Part shown: piece by piece, positions 44,619 to 54,206 of the stretch | How the letters are laid out: the number at the start of each line of letters is the position of its first letter | Numbering within the stretch: the first letter of the stretch is position 1 | NCBI RefSeq assembly: GCF_000316645.1 | Contig: NC_019684.1 | Location: 1,240,001 to 1,304,000, forward strand | Source of the DNA: Nostoc sp. PCC 7524 | GTDB taxonomy: Bacteria > Cyanobacteriota > Cyanobacteriia > Cyanobacteriales > Nostocaceae | Direction: 5' to 3' | Length of the DNA stretch: 64,000 nt | Translations under genes and position numbers: made by a program | Notes under the pieces: generated by a model | The model's database searches: none | Told to the model about the DNA's origin: nothing | The model's input: only the letters and a program-made list of their open reading frames with translations

Positions 44619-45920
44619 ATGGCTCACATTGTTATCGTTGGTGCAGGGTTGGGTGGTTTACCCACCGCTTATGAATTACGGCATATCCTTCCGAGGCAAC
44701 ACCAAGTTACCGTGATTTCAGAGTCACCAAATTTTACATTTATTCCTTCGTTGCCTTGGGTAGCACTGGGCTTAACTTCCCTGGACTCTATTCAGATGAG
44801 TCTGGAACACCGATTGAAACAAAGGAATATTAATTGGATACATGGGCGAGTAGATAAATTAAATCCCCATAGCCAAGAGATATTCTGCGGTGAGCAAACC
44901 ATTGCCTACGATTATTTGATTATTGCCACAGGAGCAGAACTAGCACTGGATGCGTTATCTGGACTAGGCCCCGAAGGATATACACAATCAGTGTGTAATC
45001 CTCATCATGCGTTGATGGCAGGCAAAGCTTGGCAAGAATTTCTCCTAGCACCAGGGCCAATAGTAGTTGGGGCGTTACCGAAAACGAGTTGTTTAGGCCC
45101 CGCCTACGAATTTGCAATGTTAACAGACTACGTTCTACGGCAGAAGGGATTACGAGAACAAGTATCGATTACCTTTGTCACTCCGGAACCCTACGCTGGA
45201 CACTTGGGTATTGGTGGTATGGCGAATTCTGCCCAATTAGTGAAAAAAATGATGGCAGAACGTGATGTAGAAATCATCGAGAATGCTGCTGTGACAGCAA
45301 TTGAGCCAAACCAAATTCATCTGGGAAATGGTAGAGTATTACCCTTTGCCTATTCAATGCTGTTACCGCCCTTCCGAGGGCCGCGTTTTGTACGTCAGGT
45401 GCCAGGATTAAGTAATCCTGATGGCTTTATTCCCGTATTACCTACATACAGACATCCTGAATATCCTTCCATTTACGCGGTAGGAGTGGTTGTACAGATA
45501 AAACTGCCAGAGGAGACTCCTCTACCATTGGGAGTACCAAAAACAGGACAGATGACGGAAGCAATGGGCATGGCAGTGGCACATAATATTGCCATAGAAT
45601 TAGGAGTGATTTCTGCCCAGCCAGTAACACCAACACTTGATGCCATTTGCTTTGCTGACTTTGGTAAGACAGGAATTTTATTTCTCGCTAACCCAGTGTT
45701 ACCGGATTTAATCACAGGTAAACGTCGGCGGGCTGTAGCCTTGAGTGGCACTTGGGTAAGTTGGGCCAAGACTGCGTTTGAGAAGTATTTTTTAGCCAAA
45801 ATGCGCTTTGGTGCAGCAGTACCTTGGTTTGAAAGAATAGGGTTGAAATTCTTGGGATTGTCGTTAGTTGAACCTATTCCAGTACAGAGTAGTAGAAACA
45901 TCAGCCAAGAGATTTTTTGA
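44619..45920 (+). CDS. sqr: sulfide:quinone oxidoreductase
   Basis: This 433-aa flavoprotein oxidises sulfide and reduces plastoquinone. FAD motifs are IVIVGAGLGGLPTAYEL and DYLIIATGAEL. The three cysteines that define SQR catalysis are present: Cys126 (TQSVCNPHH), Cys158 (PKTSCLGPA) and Cys344 (DAICFADFGKTG). The quinone-site segment GVPKTGQMTEAMGMAVAHNI is also conserved. The C-terminal basic/hydrophobic stretch fits monotopic membrane attachment. It is transcribed divergently from the Rieske gene across a 295-base spacer. The ferritin-like gene follows after 47 bases. Confidence 0.93.
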   Translation: MAHIVIVGAGLGGLPTAYELRHILPRQHQVTVISESPNFTFIPSLPWVALGLTSLDSIQMSLEHRLKQRNINWIHGRVDKLNPHSQEIFCGEQTIAYDYLIIATGAELALDALSGLGPEGYTQSVCNPHHALMAGKAWQEFLLAPGPIVVGALPKTSCLGPAYEFAMLTDYVLRQKGLREQVSITFVTPEPYAGHLGIGGMANSAQLVKKMMAERDVEIIENAAVTAIEPNQIHLGNGRVLPFAYSMLLPPFRGPRFVRQVPGLSNPDGFIPVLPTYRHPEYPSIYAVGVVVQIKLPEETPLPLGVPKTGQMTEAMGMAVAHNIAIELGVISAQPVTPTLDAICFADFGKTGILFLANPVLPDLITGKRRRAVALSGTWVSWAKTAFEKYFLAKMRFGAAVPWFERIGLKFLGLSLVEPIPVQSSRNISQEIF

Positions 45921-45967
45921 ATAAGAATACAGAATGAAATTCTCACTAACTAAAAAATGAGGAAGAG

Positions 45968-46498
45968 ATGATGAATTGTCAAAGAAACCGCCACATAAAT
46001 CATCAAATATCCAGAGTAAATCACAGGGGTAACAGAGGTTTGTGTGCTGTAGCTTCCACTAGCACCATTAGCCAAACTTCTGCTGATACTCGCACCGAGT
46101 TGAATGCTAAAACCCAACAAGCAATGATTGATGCTATCAATGATGAATATTATGCCCGTGCTTTTTACACAGCAGTAATCAACAAATTTGGGGAAGTACG
46201 TCCTTTTAGCAATATTGTTCACGGTGAAGATAGACACGTTTCTTTGTGGAATCACCTATTTACTAAATACGGGCTACCGATTCCTCCTGATACTTTTATG
46301 GGAAATGTCCCAGCACCTGATACTCTCCAAGCTGCGTGTCAAGCAGGAGTAGAATCAGAAATAGCCAATGTCAAAATGTATGACCAGTTTTTAGAATTTG
46401 TTCAGGAAGCAGATTTACGTGCTGCTTTCACCCAACTCCGCCATGTTTCTCAAGATAACCATCTTCCTGCGTTTCAATGTTGTGTTAGTCGATATTAG
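45968..46498 (+). CDS. ferritin-like DUF2202 protein
   Basis: A 176-aa frame with a four-helix DUF2202-type ferritin-like domain: DAINDEYYARAFYTAVINKF, NIVHGEDRHVSLWNHLFTKY, GVESEIANVKMYDQFLEFVQ and LRHVSQDNHLPAFQCC. The Glu/His residues suit a di-iron site. The first 50 residues are poorly conserved in character (polar, Asn/Arg-rich), so the start may lie further in, near the helix NAKTQQAMIDAI. It is close behind the SQR gene, and a role in iron or peroxide handling under the same conditions is inferred. Confidence 0.8.
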   Translation: MMNCQRNRHINHQISRVNHRGNRGLCAVASTSTISQTSADTRTELNAKTQQAMIDAINDEYYARAFYTAVINKFGEVRPFSNIVHGEDRHVSLWNHLFTKYGLPIPPDTFMGNVPAPDTLQAACQAGVESEIANVKMYDQFLEFVQEADLRAAFTQLRHVSQDNHLPAFQCCVSRY

Positions 46499-46655
46499 GG
46501 AATGGAGAATGGAGAAAAAACGATTTATAATTGGTCATACAAGAAATTGATTGTCACTGCTTTGTGTAGCTTCTTCTGAGTAAAAATAGTAGTCTTTATT
46601 TGGCTACCAAAAAAGCATAAATTCGGCTCTTAAACTTTTAATTCTTTTGAATTTA

Positions 46656-47372
46656 ATGATGGATTTGGATAATATTCTCAAACAGTATACTGCTGGGAAA
46701 CGAAATTTTCAGCGCGTCAACTTACAAGAAGCAGAATTAACCAATGTCAACCTGACAGGCGCAGATTTTAGCTATGCTGATTTGCGTCAGACACGATTAG
46801 GGAAAACCAACCTCAGCCAAGCTTGTCTACAGTCAGCTGATTTGAGTGAATCCATTCTTTGGGGAATAGATTTGAGTGCAGCAGACTTATATCGTGCCAT
46901 TCTTAGGGAAGCTGATTTAACAGGCGCAAAGTTAGTAAAAACTCGCTTGGAATCAGCGAACTTAATTAAAGCCAGTTTATGCGGTGCTAATTTAAATGGT
47001 GCTAATCTCTCTAATTCTCTGCTATTTCAAGCAGACCTGCGTCCCAGTTCCAACCAGCGCACAGATTTGGGATACGCAGTTTTGAGTGGGGCAGATTTGA
47101 GTTACGCTGACTTGAGAGCTACTAGCCTACATCATGCCAATTTAGATAGAGCAAAGCTATGTAGGGCAAATTTGGGTAAAACAATACAATGGGGAAATTT
47201 GGCGGCGGATTTAACTGGAGCTAGTTTGCAAGGTGCAGACCTGAGTTATGCCAATCTAGATAGTGCTATTCTCCGCAAAGCCAATCTGCGAGGGGCAGAC
47301 TTAACAGGAGCAATTCTCACAGATGCAGAACTAGAAGGAGCAATCATGCCTGATGGTACGGTTCATGAATAG
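46656..47372 (+). CDS. pentapeptide repeat protein
   Basis: This 238-aa protein is made almost wholly of A(D/N)Lxx pentapeptide repeats, for example LTGADFSYADLRQTRLGKTN and ANLNGANLSNSLLFQADLRP, forming a right-handed quadrilateral beta-helix. A short N-terminal helix (LDNILKQYTAGKRNF) precedes it. No signal peptide, membrane segment or extra domain is present. Such proteins are abundant in cyanobacteria and mostly of unknown role. I use ATG 46656; ATG 46659 and TTG 46647 are also in frame. Confidence 0.9.
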   Translation: MMDLDNILKQYTAGKRNFQRVNLQEAELTNVNLTGADFSYADLRQTRLGKTNLSQACLQSADLSESILWGIDLSAADLYRAILREADLTGAKLVKTRLESANLIKASLCGANLNGANLSNSLLFQADLRPSSNQRTDLGYAVLSGADLSYADLRATSLHHANLDRAKLCRANLGKTIQWGNLAADLTGASLQGADLSYANLDSAILRKANLRGADLTGAILTDAELEGAIMPDGTVHE

Positions 47373-47471
47373 GCAATAGGCAATAGGCAATAGGCAATAG
47401 TCATTAGTTTTTCTCCCCTGCTCCTCTGCTCCCCTGCCCCTCTGCCCCTCTGCTCCCCTGCTCCCTTAAAT

Positions 47472-48242
47472 TTACGGAAACTTTCGCTCTCGCACATCTA
47501 CAGCGTAATCTTGTACTGCTTTGGTAATTGTTGCTCGTAAATTGGTGTAAACTTTGGCGAATGGTGGCTGTTTTTCTGATAAACCCAGAACATCAGATGT
47601 TACTAAAACTTGACCATCACAATGAGAACCTGCACCAATACCAATTGTGGGAATGCTGAGTTTTTGTGTGATGTGCATTGCCAAATCGGCGGGGATATGC
47701 TCTAACACAATAGAAAATACACCTGCTTGTTCGAGTGCGATCGCTTCAGTTAAAATTCTCTGGGCTGTTTCCTCAGTTTTTCCCTGTTGTCGTAAACCTA
47801 ACTGGTGAATTGACTGTGGTGTTAAACCCACATGACCCATCACTGGAATTCCCGCTTGCACCAATCGCGCCACAGTTTCCACCATTGCGGGATAACCACC
47901 CTCCAACTTCACGGCTTGAGCGCCAGTTTCCTTTAATATCCGCCCTGCCGAATGTATTGCTTGGGCGATGCTTTCTTGATACGTGAGAAACGGTAGGTCT
48001 ACCACAACTAAGGCACGTTTAACACCCCGACGTACAGCCTTAGCATGATGCAGCATTTCTTCTAGGGTAATGGGCAGGGTTGTTTGATAACCCAACACTA
48101 CTGCCATCGAGTCCCCAACTAGGATTAAGTCTACACCAGCCGCGTCGAGAATGTGAGCGATCGCATAATCCCATGCGGTCAACGCCACAATTGCACGTCC
48201 CTGTTGTTTCCATTGAATTAATTGTTGGGTAGTGACTGCCAT
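47472..48242 (-). CDS. panB: 3-methyl-2-oxobutanoate hydroxymethyltransferase
   Basis: PanB makes ketopantoate from 2-oxoisovalerate and methylene-tetrahydrofolate in pantothenate/CoA synthesis. The 256-aa TIM barrel shows [65 protein letters not shown] and [18 protein letters not shown], all hallmarks. It is preceded by a heptamer-arm repeat. The beta-propeller gene lies upstream on the same strand, but the repeat makes a shared transcript uncertain. Confidence 0.96.
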   Translation of the reverse strand: MAVTTQQLIQWKQQGRAIVALTAWDYAIAHILDAAGVDLILVGDSMAVVLGYQTTLPITLEEMLHHAKAVRRGVKRALVVVDLPFLTYQESIAQAIHSAGRILKETGAQAVKLEGGYPAMVETVARLVQAGIPVMGHVGLTPQSIHQLGLRQQGKTEETAQRILTEAIALEQAGVFSIVLEHIPADLAMHITQKLSIPTIGIGAGSHCDGQVLVTSDVLGLSEKQPPFAKVYTNLRATITKAVQDYAVDVRERKFP

Positions 48243-48250
48243 TTTTAAAT

Positions 48251-48362
48251 CGGGAGTAGGGAGTAGGGAGTAGGGAGTAGGGAGTAGGGAGTAGGGAGTA
48301 GGGGAGCGGAGGGAAAAAATCCCATACCCAGTCCCCAGTCCCCACTCCCCAGTCCCCAGCCC
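48251..48362. repeat. GGGAGTA heptamer arm and C-rich counter-arm
   Basis: About seven GGGAGTA units (48251-48303) are followed after a short insert by a CCCCAGT/CCCCACT tandem (48327-48362). This is the inverted purine/pyrimidine arm design seen elsewhere in the window. It fills the whole spacer between panB and the propeller gene. Confidence 0.85.
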
Positions 48363-48363
48363 C

Positions 48364-49503
48364 TCACTTCACAGCACGACTGAAAGCCAGATGAGGTTTT
48401 GCACTGTTCATTTTGGGCATTAACCAAGCCAGACCTTCAGTTGTTCCAACCCATAATTTATTAGCGATGTCGGGTACAAGTGTTAACACTCGACTTGAAG
48501 GCAGACCAGCAACTTCATCTAACACAGCGCCTGTGTTTGGATTTAATCGTAACAAACCATTGTGAGTCCCTACCCAAACACTACCATCTTTAGAAAAACT
48601 GACGGCTGTAACATTCTTGCCGCGTAAACGAGCCACAGACCGCAACACTACTCCAGTTTTAGGGTTAATCACCAATAAATTATTCGGCATTCCTGCCCAA
48701 ATTAACCCTTCTGGACTAATAGCTAAAGTCTGTACGGTTGTACCCGGTAAATCATTGATACGCTTCATAATCAAGGCGCTGGCGGTATTAACTCGGACTA
48801 TGCCATCTAAAGTCCCAACCCACAATTGACCTTCAGCATCTAAAGTCATGGTGTTGGCACTGACACCAGGCAAATTTTTGATTGTGGTCATAATTAAGCC
48901 TTGGTCGGGACTAATTAAAGCTAAACCACTATCAGTCCCAGCCCACAAATAACCGCGCTTGTCAACAAGTAATGACAATACCCGTTTAGAAGGTAAAAAT
49001 AAATTTTGTGCTGAAATTTCATTAGTACGGGGTTCTACTCGTATCAGCCCTTCATAACTTCCCACCCATAAACGTCCTACTTTATCTTGGGCTAAAGCTC
49101 CAATAGCCGTATTGGGCAGACTAACACGCGCCAAAATCTTACCTGTTTTGGGGTCAATCCGCGATAATCCTCGCCAAGAACCTACCCAGAGATTACCCGC
49201 AAAATCTCCCAGCAAGTTACTAACACGATAATCAGTTTCTACGGAACGCTCTTGCAACCCCCGTTCATTAGGTAAGGGGTCTACTCGTGGCGGCGGTGCA
49301 GACGCAGGATAGGAAGGAGCTAATTCCGATGGTTTAATCTCAGGGGTTATTGGCGATGGTGCATTATTGTCAGAGTTTTGGGCTTTAACTGCCATGCTCG
49401 GCACCACTATCAACCCCAACAATATAGAAGTCATCAGTAAATTAGTACGTTTGCGAAGTAATACCACGGCGAAATTTCCTTTGGAGACACTATCTAAAGC
49501 CAT
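48364..49503 (-). CDS. secreted beta-propeller protein (two-component-regulator-propeller-like)
   Basis: This 379-aa protein has a signal-like segment ([20 protein letters not shown]), a Pro-rich linker and about seven repeats of the pattern [51 protein letters not shown] and so on. These match the reg_prop repeats that form a propeller in hybrid histidine kinases. No kinase or output domain is attached. It may be a periplasmic binding scaffold. It is divergent from rbcL. Confidence 0.85.
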   Translation of the reverse strand: MALDSVSKGNFAVVLLRKRTNLLMTSILLGLIVVPSMAVKAQNSDNNAPSPITPEIKPSELAPSYPASAPPPRVDPLPNERGLQERSVETDYRVSNLLGDFAGNLWVGSWRGLSRIDPKTGKILARVSLPNTAIGALAQDKVGRLWVGSYEGLIRVEPRTNEISAQNLFLPSKRVLSLLVDKRGYLWAGTDSGLALISPDQGLIMTTIKNLPGVSANTMTLDAEGQLWVGTLDGIVRVNTASALIMKRINDLPGTTVQTLAISPEGLIWAGMPNNLLVINPKTGVVLRSVARLRGKNVTAVSFSKDGSVWVGTHNGLLRLNPNTGAVLDEVAGLPSSRVLTLVPDIANKLWVGTTEGLAWLMPKMNSAKPHLAFSRAVK

Positions 49504-50271
49504 TACCTAAACTGGCTAACGGTTAGTCTCAGTTTTCCCGCAGTTAGTAGTTTTTAAACAGTCAAGAGGCAGAAGACAGGGGAGATATAGTAATGTACGT
49601 TTTCCCCAGCCCCCAATCCCCATTACAATTAGAGTTACTTTTTGTAAATAAAATTTAACAAAATGTTTAAAAGTTTATTTAATAACAAATTCAAATAGAT
49701 AAGTTAAAAACTTTCAAAGTTTAACTTATGCCATTTCTTGATATATTGTGAGACAAGCTACAAATTTATGTGGTGTGCAACTTTTGATCTTGCGCTGATC
49801 ACTCTACTAAGTATTCCGTCAAGCCAACTCTCTCCTGTTGACTATTTCTTGACAATCAGGAAGTCATCAGGAAAGTATGGGCGGGAACTTGTGAAAACAG
49901 ACCCACTTACCTAATAACACTAGGAATATGGGATATATTCACACTTTCGTCCTAGCGCGAAGGTAGCTATGGGATACAGCAATTTAGTGGAGTGAGAAAA
50001 ACAGATAAAAGAGAATTTTTAAAGATGGCATGGGGGATCAAGCCAAAGCGTTCAGTTATGCAACCCTAGATGGGAAAGACACTGGTGAAGAGGTTTAAAA
50101 CTTAAATCAAGTGCCAGTAGCAGAAAATCGCCACCCTCTACCAAAGAAAACCTCTAAAAAAAATTATTCCTGTTTTTCTCCTTGCTGATGGAGAGATAGC
50201 GAGTTTGTGAGAAAAATTTGCACAGAACGTGATTTGATAAGTAAAAAGAGTGACATCTTGGAAGGATAGAT
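49504..50271. promoter_or_regulatory. 768-base rbc upstream region
   Basis: No gene is supported. A TTGACA at 49849-49854 followed after 18 bases by AAGTAT (49873-49878) is a weak promoter candidate. It would give a leader of nearly 390 bases; long rbcL leaders have been reported in Anabaena. A GTA-N9-TAC at 49963-49977 has the wrong spacing for NtcA. The ribosome-binding site GGAAGGA lies just before ATG 50272. Confidence 0.45.
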
Positions 50272-51702
50272 ATGTCTTACGCTCAAACGAAGACTCAGTC
50301 AAAAGCTGGGTATCAAGCCGGGGTTAAAGATTACAGACTAACTTATTACACACCAGATTACACACCTAAAGATACAGATATTCTGGCGGCATTCCGTGTT
50401 ACACCTCAGCCCGGAGTTCCTCCTGAAGAAGCAGGTGCGGCTGTAGCGGCTGAGTCTTCCACTGGTACTTGGACAACTGTGTGGACCGACTTGTTGACCG
50501 ATCTAGATCGCTACAAAGGTCGTTGCTACGACATCGAACCAGTTCCCGGCGAAGACAACCAATTTATTGCCTACATTGCCTATCCTCTGGATCTGTTTGA
50601 AGAAGGTTCTGTAACCAATATGTTTACCTCCATCGTAGGTAACGTATTCGGTTTTAAAGCATTGCGGGCGTTACGTCTAGAAGACTTACGCATTCCCGTT
50701 GCTTACCTGAAGACCTTCCAAGGTCCTCCCCACGGTATTCAAGTTGAGCGTGACAAATTAAACAAATACGGTCGTCCTTTGTTGGGTTGTACCATTAAAC
50801 CCAAATTAGGTTTGTCTGCTAAAAACTACGGTCGTGCAGTATACGAATGTTTGCGCGGTGGTTTGGACTTCACCAAAGACGACGAAAACATTAACTCCGC
50901 ACCTTTCCAACGTTGGCGCGATCGCTTCTTGTTCGTAGCTGATGCTATCCACAAATCTCAAGCAGAAACCGGCGAAATCAAAGGTCACTACCTAAACGTC
51001 ACCGCTCCTACCTGCGAAGAAATGTTGAAGCGGGCTGAGTACGCTAAAGAACTCGGTATGCCCATCATCATGCACGACTACCTAACCGCAGGTTTCACCG
51101 CTAACACCACCTTGGCTCGTTGGTGTCGTGACAACGGTTTGTTACTGCACATCCACCGCGCGATGCACGCTGTAATCGACCGTCAAAAGAACCACGGTAT
51201 CCACTTCCGTGTATTGGCTAAAGCACTACGTATGTCTGGTGGTGATCACATCCACACCGGTACAGTTGTAGGTAAATTGGAAGGCGATCGCGCCATCACA
51301 ATGGGCTTCGTCGATTTGTTGCGTGAAAACTACGTTGAGCAAGACAAGTCTCGCGGTATCTACTTCACCCAAGACTGGGCTTCCATGCCTGGTGTAATGG
51401 CAGTTGCTTCCGGTGGTATCCACGTATGGCATATGCCCGCACTGGTAGAAATCTTCGGTGACGACTCCGTACTGCAATTCGGTGGTGGTACACTCGGACA
51501 CCCCTGGGGTAACGCTCCTGGTGCAACCGCTAACCGTGTGGCTCTGGAAGCTTGTATCCAAGCTCGTAACGAAGGCCGTAACTTGGCTCGTGAAGGTAAC
51601 GACGTTATCCGTGAAGCTGCTAAGTGGTCTCCTGAATTGGCTGCTGCTTGCGAACTGTGGAAAGAAATCAAGTTCGAGTTTGAGGCAATGGATACCGTCT
51701 GA
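50272..51702 (+). CDS. rbcL: Rubisco large subunit, form IB
   Basis: RbcL catalyses CO2 fixation on ribulose bisphosphate in carboxysomes. The 476-aa sequence is of the cyanobacterial form IB type: [20 protein letters not shown], the catalytic lysine region [16 protein letters not shown], the carbamylated lysine in [30 protein letters not shown] and loop 6 in [12 protein letters not shown]. The C-terminus ends EFEAMDTV. Codon use is strongly biased towards C-ending codons, as expected for a highly expressed gene. It heads the rbcL-rbcX-rbcS operon. Confidence 0.99.
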   Translation: MSYAQTKTQSKAGYQAGVKDYRLTYYTPDYTPKDTDILAAFRVTPQPGVPPEEAGAAVAAESSTGTWTTVWTDLLTDLDRYKGRCYDIEPVPGEDNQFIAYIAYPLDLFEEGSVTNMFTSIVGNVFGFKALRALRLEDLRIPVAYLKTFQGPPHGIQVERDKLNKYGRPLLGCTIKPKLGLSAKNYGRAVYECLRGGLDFTKDDENINSAPFQRWRDRFLFVADAIHKSQAETGEIKGHYLNVTAPTCEEMLKRAEYAKELGMPIIMHDYLTAGFTANTTLARWCRDNGLLLHIHRAMHAVIDRQKNHGIHFRVLAKALRMSGGDHIHTGTVVGKLEGDRAITMGFVDLLRENYVEQDKSRGIYFTQDWASMPGVMAVASGGIHVWHMPALVEIFGDDSVLQFGGGTLGHPWGNAPGATANRVALEACIQARNEGRNLAREGNDVIREAAKWSPELAAACELWKEIKFEFEAMDTV

Positions 51703-51710
51703 TCATCAAG

Positions 51711-51888
51711 TAAAAGGTAAAAAGTTAAAAGGTAAGCCACTGCGGTGGTTAGGCAGTGCAATATTGGGGTTTTCCCCATGAGCAACTGCCGAAAGGTTTG
51801 CTCTGCATCAGCAAGTGGTAAACCCAAAGGGTAAAAGAAAATTTTCAATCCTTCTTTTTACTTTTTACTTTTGACTTTTTACTTTAAC
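51711..51888. repeat. inverted tandem-arm element in the rbcL-rbcX spacer
   Basis: The arm AAAAGGTAAAAAGTTAAAAG (51712 onward) and the T-rich arm TTTTTACTTTTTACTTTTGA (51855 onward) are roughly complementary. Between them are CCACTGCGGTGG and GGGGTTTTCCCC palindromes. The element fills nearly the whole spacer and would form a large hairpin in the rbc mRNA. Confidence 0.75.
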
Positions 51889-51904
51889 TTGGGCTGGGTC
51901 AAGC

Positions 51905-52312
51905 ATGGATCTCAAGCAAATTGCGAAAGACACAGCCAAAACTCTCCAAAGCTACCTGACTTATCAGGCACTAAGGACAGTTTTGGCACAGCTGAGCGAA
52001 ACGAATCCTCCGTTAGCACATTGGCTGCAAAACTTTTCCGCAGGTAAAATCCAGGACGGAGAAGCTTACCTTGATCAACTTTTTCGGGAAAAGCCGGATT
52101 TAGCACTGCGGATTATGACTGTCAGAGAACACATTGCAGAGGAAGTAACAGAGTTCTTACCTGAAATGGTTCTGAGTGGCATTCAAAAAGCCAACATGGA
52201 ACAACGTCGCCAGCACTTAGAACGCATGACACAGCTGAGTTTATCTCATCCCAGTCCTGAATCAGAACAGCAAAAAATTTCCGATCCTGATTGGGATAAC
52301 TTATCCAGTTAG
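51905..52312 (+). CDS. rbcX: Rubisco assembly chaperone RbcX
   Basis: This 135-aa RbcX acts as a dimer binding the RbcL C-terminal tail during holoenzyme assembly. The helical sequence begins MDLKQIAKDTAKTLQSYLTY, followed by LSETNPPLAHWL and LPEMVLSGIQKANMEQRRQH, typical of the family. It lies between rbcL and rbcS, the usual place in Nostocales. A variable polar C-terminus follows the last helix. Confidence 0.97.
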   Translation: MDLKQIAKDTAKTLQSYLTYQALRTVLAQLSETNPPLAHWLQNFSAGKIQDGEAYLDQLFREKPDLALRIMTVREHIAEEVTEFLPEMVLSGIQKANMEQRRQHLERMTQLSLSHPSPESEQQKISDPDWDNLSS

Positions 52313-52371
52313 GCCAGCCATACGCACCAATTTCCAAGTAGTTAAAAAATAGCAATCCATTAACATCAGCT

Positions 52372-52701
52372 ATGCAAACTTTACCAAAAGAGCGTCGTTA
52401 CGAAACCCTGTCTTACCTGCCTCCCCTCAGCGACGCGCAAATTGCCAAGCAAGTCCAATACATTCTCAATCAAGGGTACATTCCTGCGATCGAATTCAAC
52501 GAAACCTCTGAACCCACCGAATTTTATTGGACAATGTGGAAGCTACCTTTGTTTGGTGCTAAATCCACTCAAGAAGTTTTGGGTGAAGTTCAAGCTTGCC
52601 GTTCCCAGTACGGTAACTGCTACATCCGTGTTGTAGGTTTCGACAACATCAAACAGTGCCAAGTTCTCAGCTTTATCGTTCACAAACCCAGCAGATACTA
52701 A
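52372..52701 (+). CDS. rbcS: Rubisco small subunit
   Basis: RbcS caps the L8 core of form I Rubisco. This 109-aa protein begins [20 protein letters not shown] and has [15 protein letters not shown] and [20 protein letters not shown], all family hallmarks. It lies 59 bases after rbcX and ends at a strong terminator, closing the operon. Its sequence resembles the C-terminal domain of Rca encoded about 4 kb downstream. Confidence 0.98.
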   Translation: MQTLPKERRYETLSYLPPLSDAQIAKQVQYILNQGYIPAIEFNETSEPTEFYWTMWKLPLFGAKSTQEVLGEVQACRSQYGNCYIRVVGFDNIKQCQVLSFIVHKPSRY

Positions 52702-52730
52702 AAGCTGATTTGGTTTAAATAATTTCTCAA

Positions 52731-52761
52731 AGAGAGGTAGAAAACTCTACCTCTCTTTTTT
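52731..52761 (+). terminator. rbc operon terminator
   Basis: A perfect 11-bp stem AGAGAGGTAGA / TCTACCTCTCT with an AAAC loop is followed by T residues, 30 bases after rbcS. Confidence 0.95.
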
Positions 52762-52835
52762 CTTCGCTCAATAGTTACCTTGACTGCAAACCTACTCTTG
52801 GCTACTATCAATAGCAAACATATTTATTATAGTAA

Positions 52836-54206
52836 ATGAATAATCATCAACTATCACTTTTTACTGATATTAATGTCCAGGAAACATCTTCATTTATAGA
52901 TCATAAATTACAAAACTCTACATCCTATATCCATATTAAATATGATATTCCGGTTGAATTACCTAATGGAACATACATTTCTTTAGAAAGAGATACACCT
53001 TTAAAGGTTTATTCCCTAGGATTTCAGCCAGCAAAAACAATTCCTGAGATTCCATCTTGGTTTTTGCAAAAATATACATCTCCAGGCTCAGTGATTCTTG
53101 AACCATTTGCAGGTTCAGGAACTAGCCTGATTGAAGGATTGAAGTTCAAAAGAAATATTATTTGGTTAGATAATAACCCTCTGAGTCAACTAATTTGTCG
53201 AGTAAAGACAACTCGTTTACCACTAATTGATATTTTGGCAGAATCGCACAAAATAGTTGCTGATGAAAATACTGCCAACACTGTAATTAGTAGCATCAAT
53301 TTTAGTAATAAAGATTTTTGGTTTCAAGAAGAAGTACAAGCAGGTTTAGAAATTATTAAAAGTAGAATCTATTTATCAAAACTAGCTTACCAACCAGTTT
53401 TATTACTAGCTTTTGCATCGACTGTCAGAAAATGTTCCAACATGAATGATGGCATGATATTAGCTGCACGGCGTTCAAGTGTTAAAGAAGTACCTCAAAG
53501 AAGTCGTGCAGATGTTTTTAAATATTTTCAACTTTATGTTGACAAAATTATAGAGGCTCTTGCGGAATGGTATCAGTTTACATGGGATGATACTGATGTT
53601 AGGGAAGTTGCCTCACAAGATGCACGAAATTTAGAAGGAGATTGGTTATGTGATGCTGTAGTTACATCTCCTCCTTACATTAATGCAATTGATTATATTT
53701 GGGCTAGTAAATTTGAGTTGCATTGGTTAGATTTTGTCAAAAGTGATCAGGAAAGGTTGAATTTATATTCAAAAGAAATCGGTACAGAAAGAATTGCTAG
53801 TTCCGAGTATAGACAACTTGGCACAACTGGACATCATGCTCTTGATCACTTAATTGCCGAGATATTTCATGGTAACAAATATCAAGCTAGTAAAGGACAA
53901 AATCAACTAAGAGCAAGAGTTGTATATAAGTATTTTATAGATATGCAAGAACATTTCTCTGCTTGTTTTAATAAATTAAAACCAGGGGGTTATTATTGCT
54001 TTACTATTGGTGATGTTAGTAAAATTTGTGGTGTTGATATTCCAGTAGCTAACTTATTAGTGGATTTTGCTACTAATATTGGATTTCAAGAGGTTTTTCG
54101 ATTTCATCTATTGTTAAAAAATAGAAAATTGAACATTCCTAGAAATGTTAATTGGGCAGGAACTATTAAGCATGATACAACAGTAGTTCTGCAAAAGATG
54201 CACTAA
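52836..54206 (+). CDS. DNA methyltransferase of a type II restriction-modification pair (TSPPY type)
   Basis: This 456-aa amino-methyltransferase has the SAM-binding motif EPFAGSGTSLIEG (FAGSG at 91-95) and the catalytic TSPPY at 277-281. A long region between them is probably the target recognition domain. A further conserved strand LKPGGYYCFTIGDV follows. TSPPY favours N4-cytosine methylation, though N6-adenine cannot be excluded. Codon use is AT-rich compared with neighbouring rbc genes, suggesting transfer. It overlaps the 3' end of the convergent endonuclease gene by 4 bases. Confidence 0.9.
   Translation: MNNHQLSLFTDINVQETSSFIDHKLQNSTSYIHIKYDIPVELPNGTYISLERDTPLKVYSLGFQPAKTIPEIPSWFLQKYTSPGSVILEPFAGSGTSLIEGLKFKRNIIWLDNNPLSQLICRVKTTRLPLIDILAESHKIVADENTANTVISSINFSNKDFWFQEEVQAGLEIIKSRIYLSKLAYQPVLLLAFASTVRKCSNMNDGMILAARRSSVKEVPQRSRADVFKYFQLYVDKIIEALAEWYQFTWDDTDVREVASQDARNLEGDWLCDAVVTSPPYINAIDYIWASKFELHWLDFVKSDQERLNLYSKEIGTERIASSEYRQLGTTGHHALDHLIAEIFHGNKYQASKGQNQLRARVVYKYFIDMQEHFSACFNKLKPGGYYCFTIGDVSKICGVDIPVANLLVDFATNIGFQEVFRFHLLLKNRKLNIPRNVNWAGTIKHDTTVVLQKMH

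Noticed and set aside
49963..49977. NtcA site upstream of rbcL (GTA...TAC)
   Set aside because: The half-sites are 9 bases apart instead of 8, and no TAN3T box follows at the right distance.
50806..51561. Long antisense and alternate frames within rbcL
   Set aside because: They are by-products of the strong codon bias of rbcL; none has a start signal or family resemblance.
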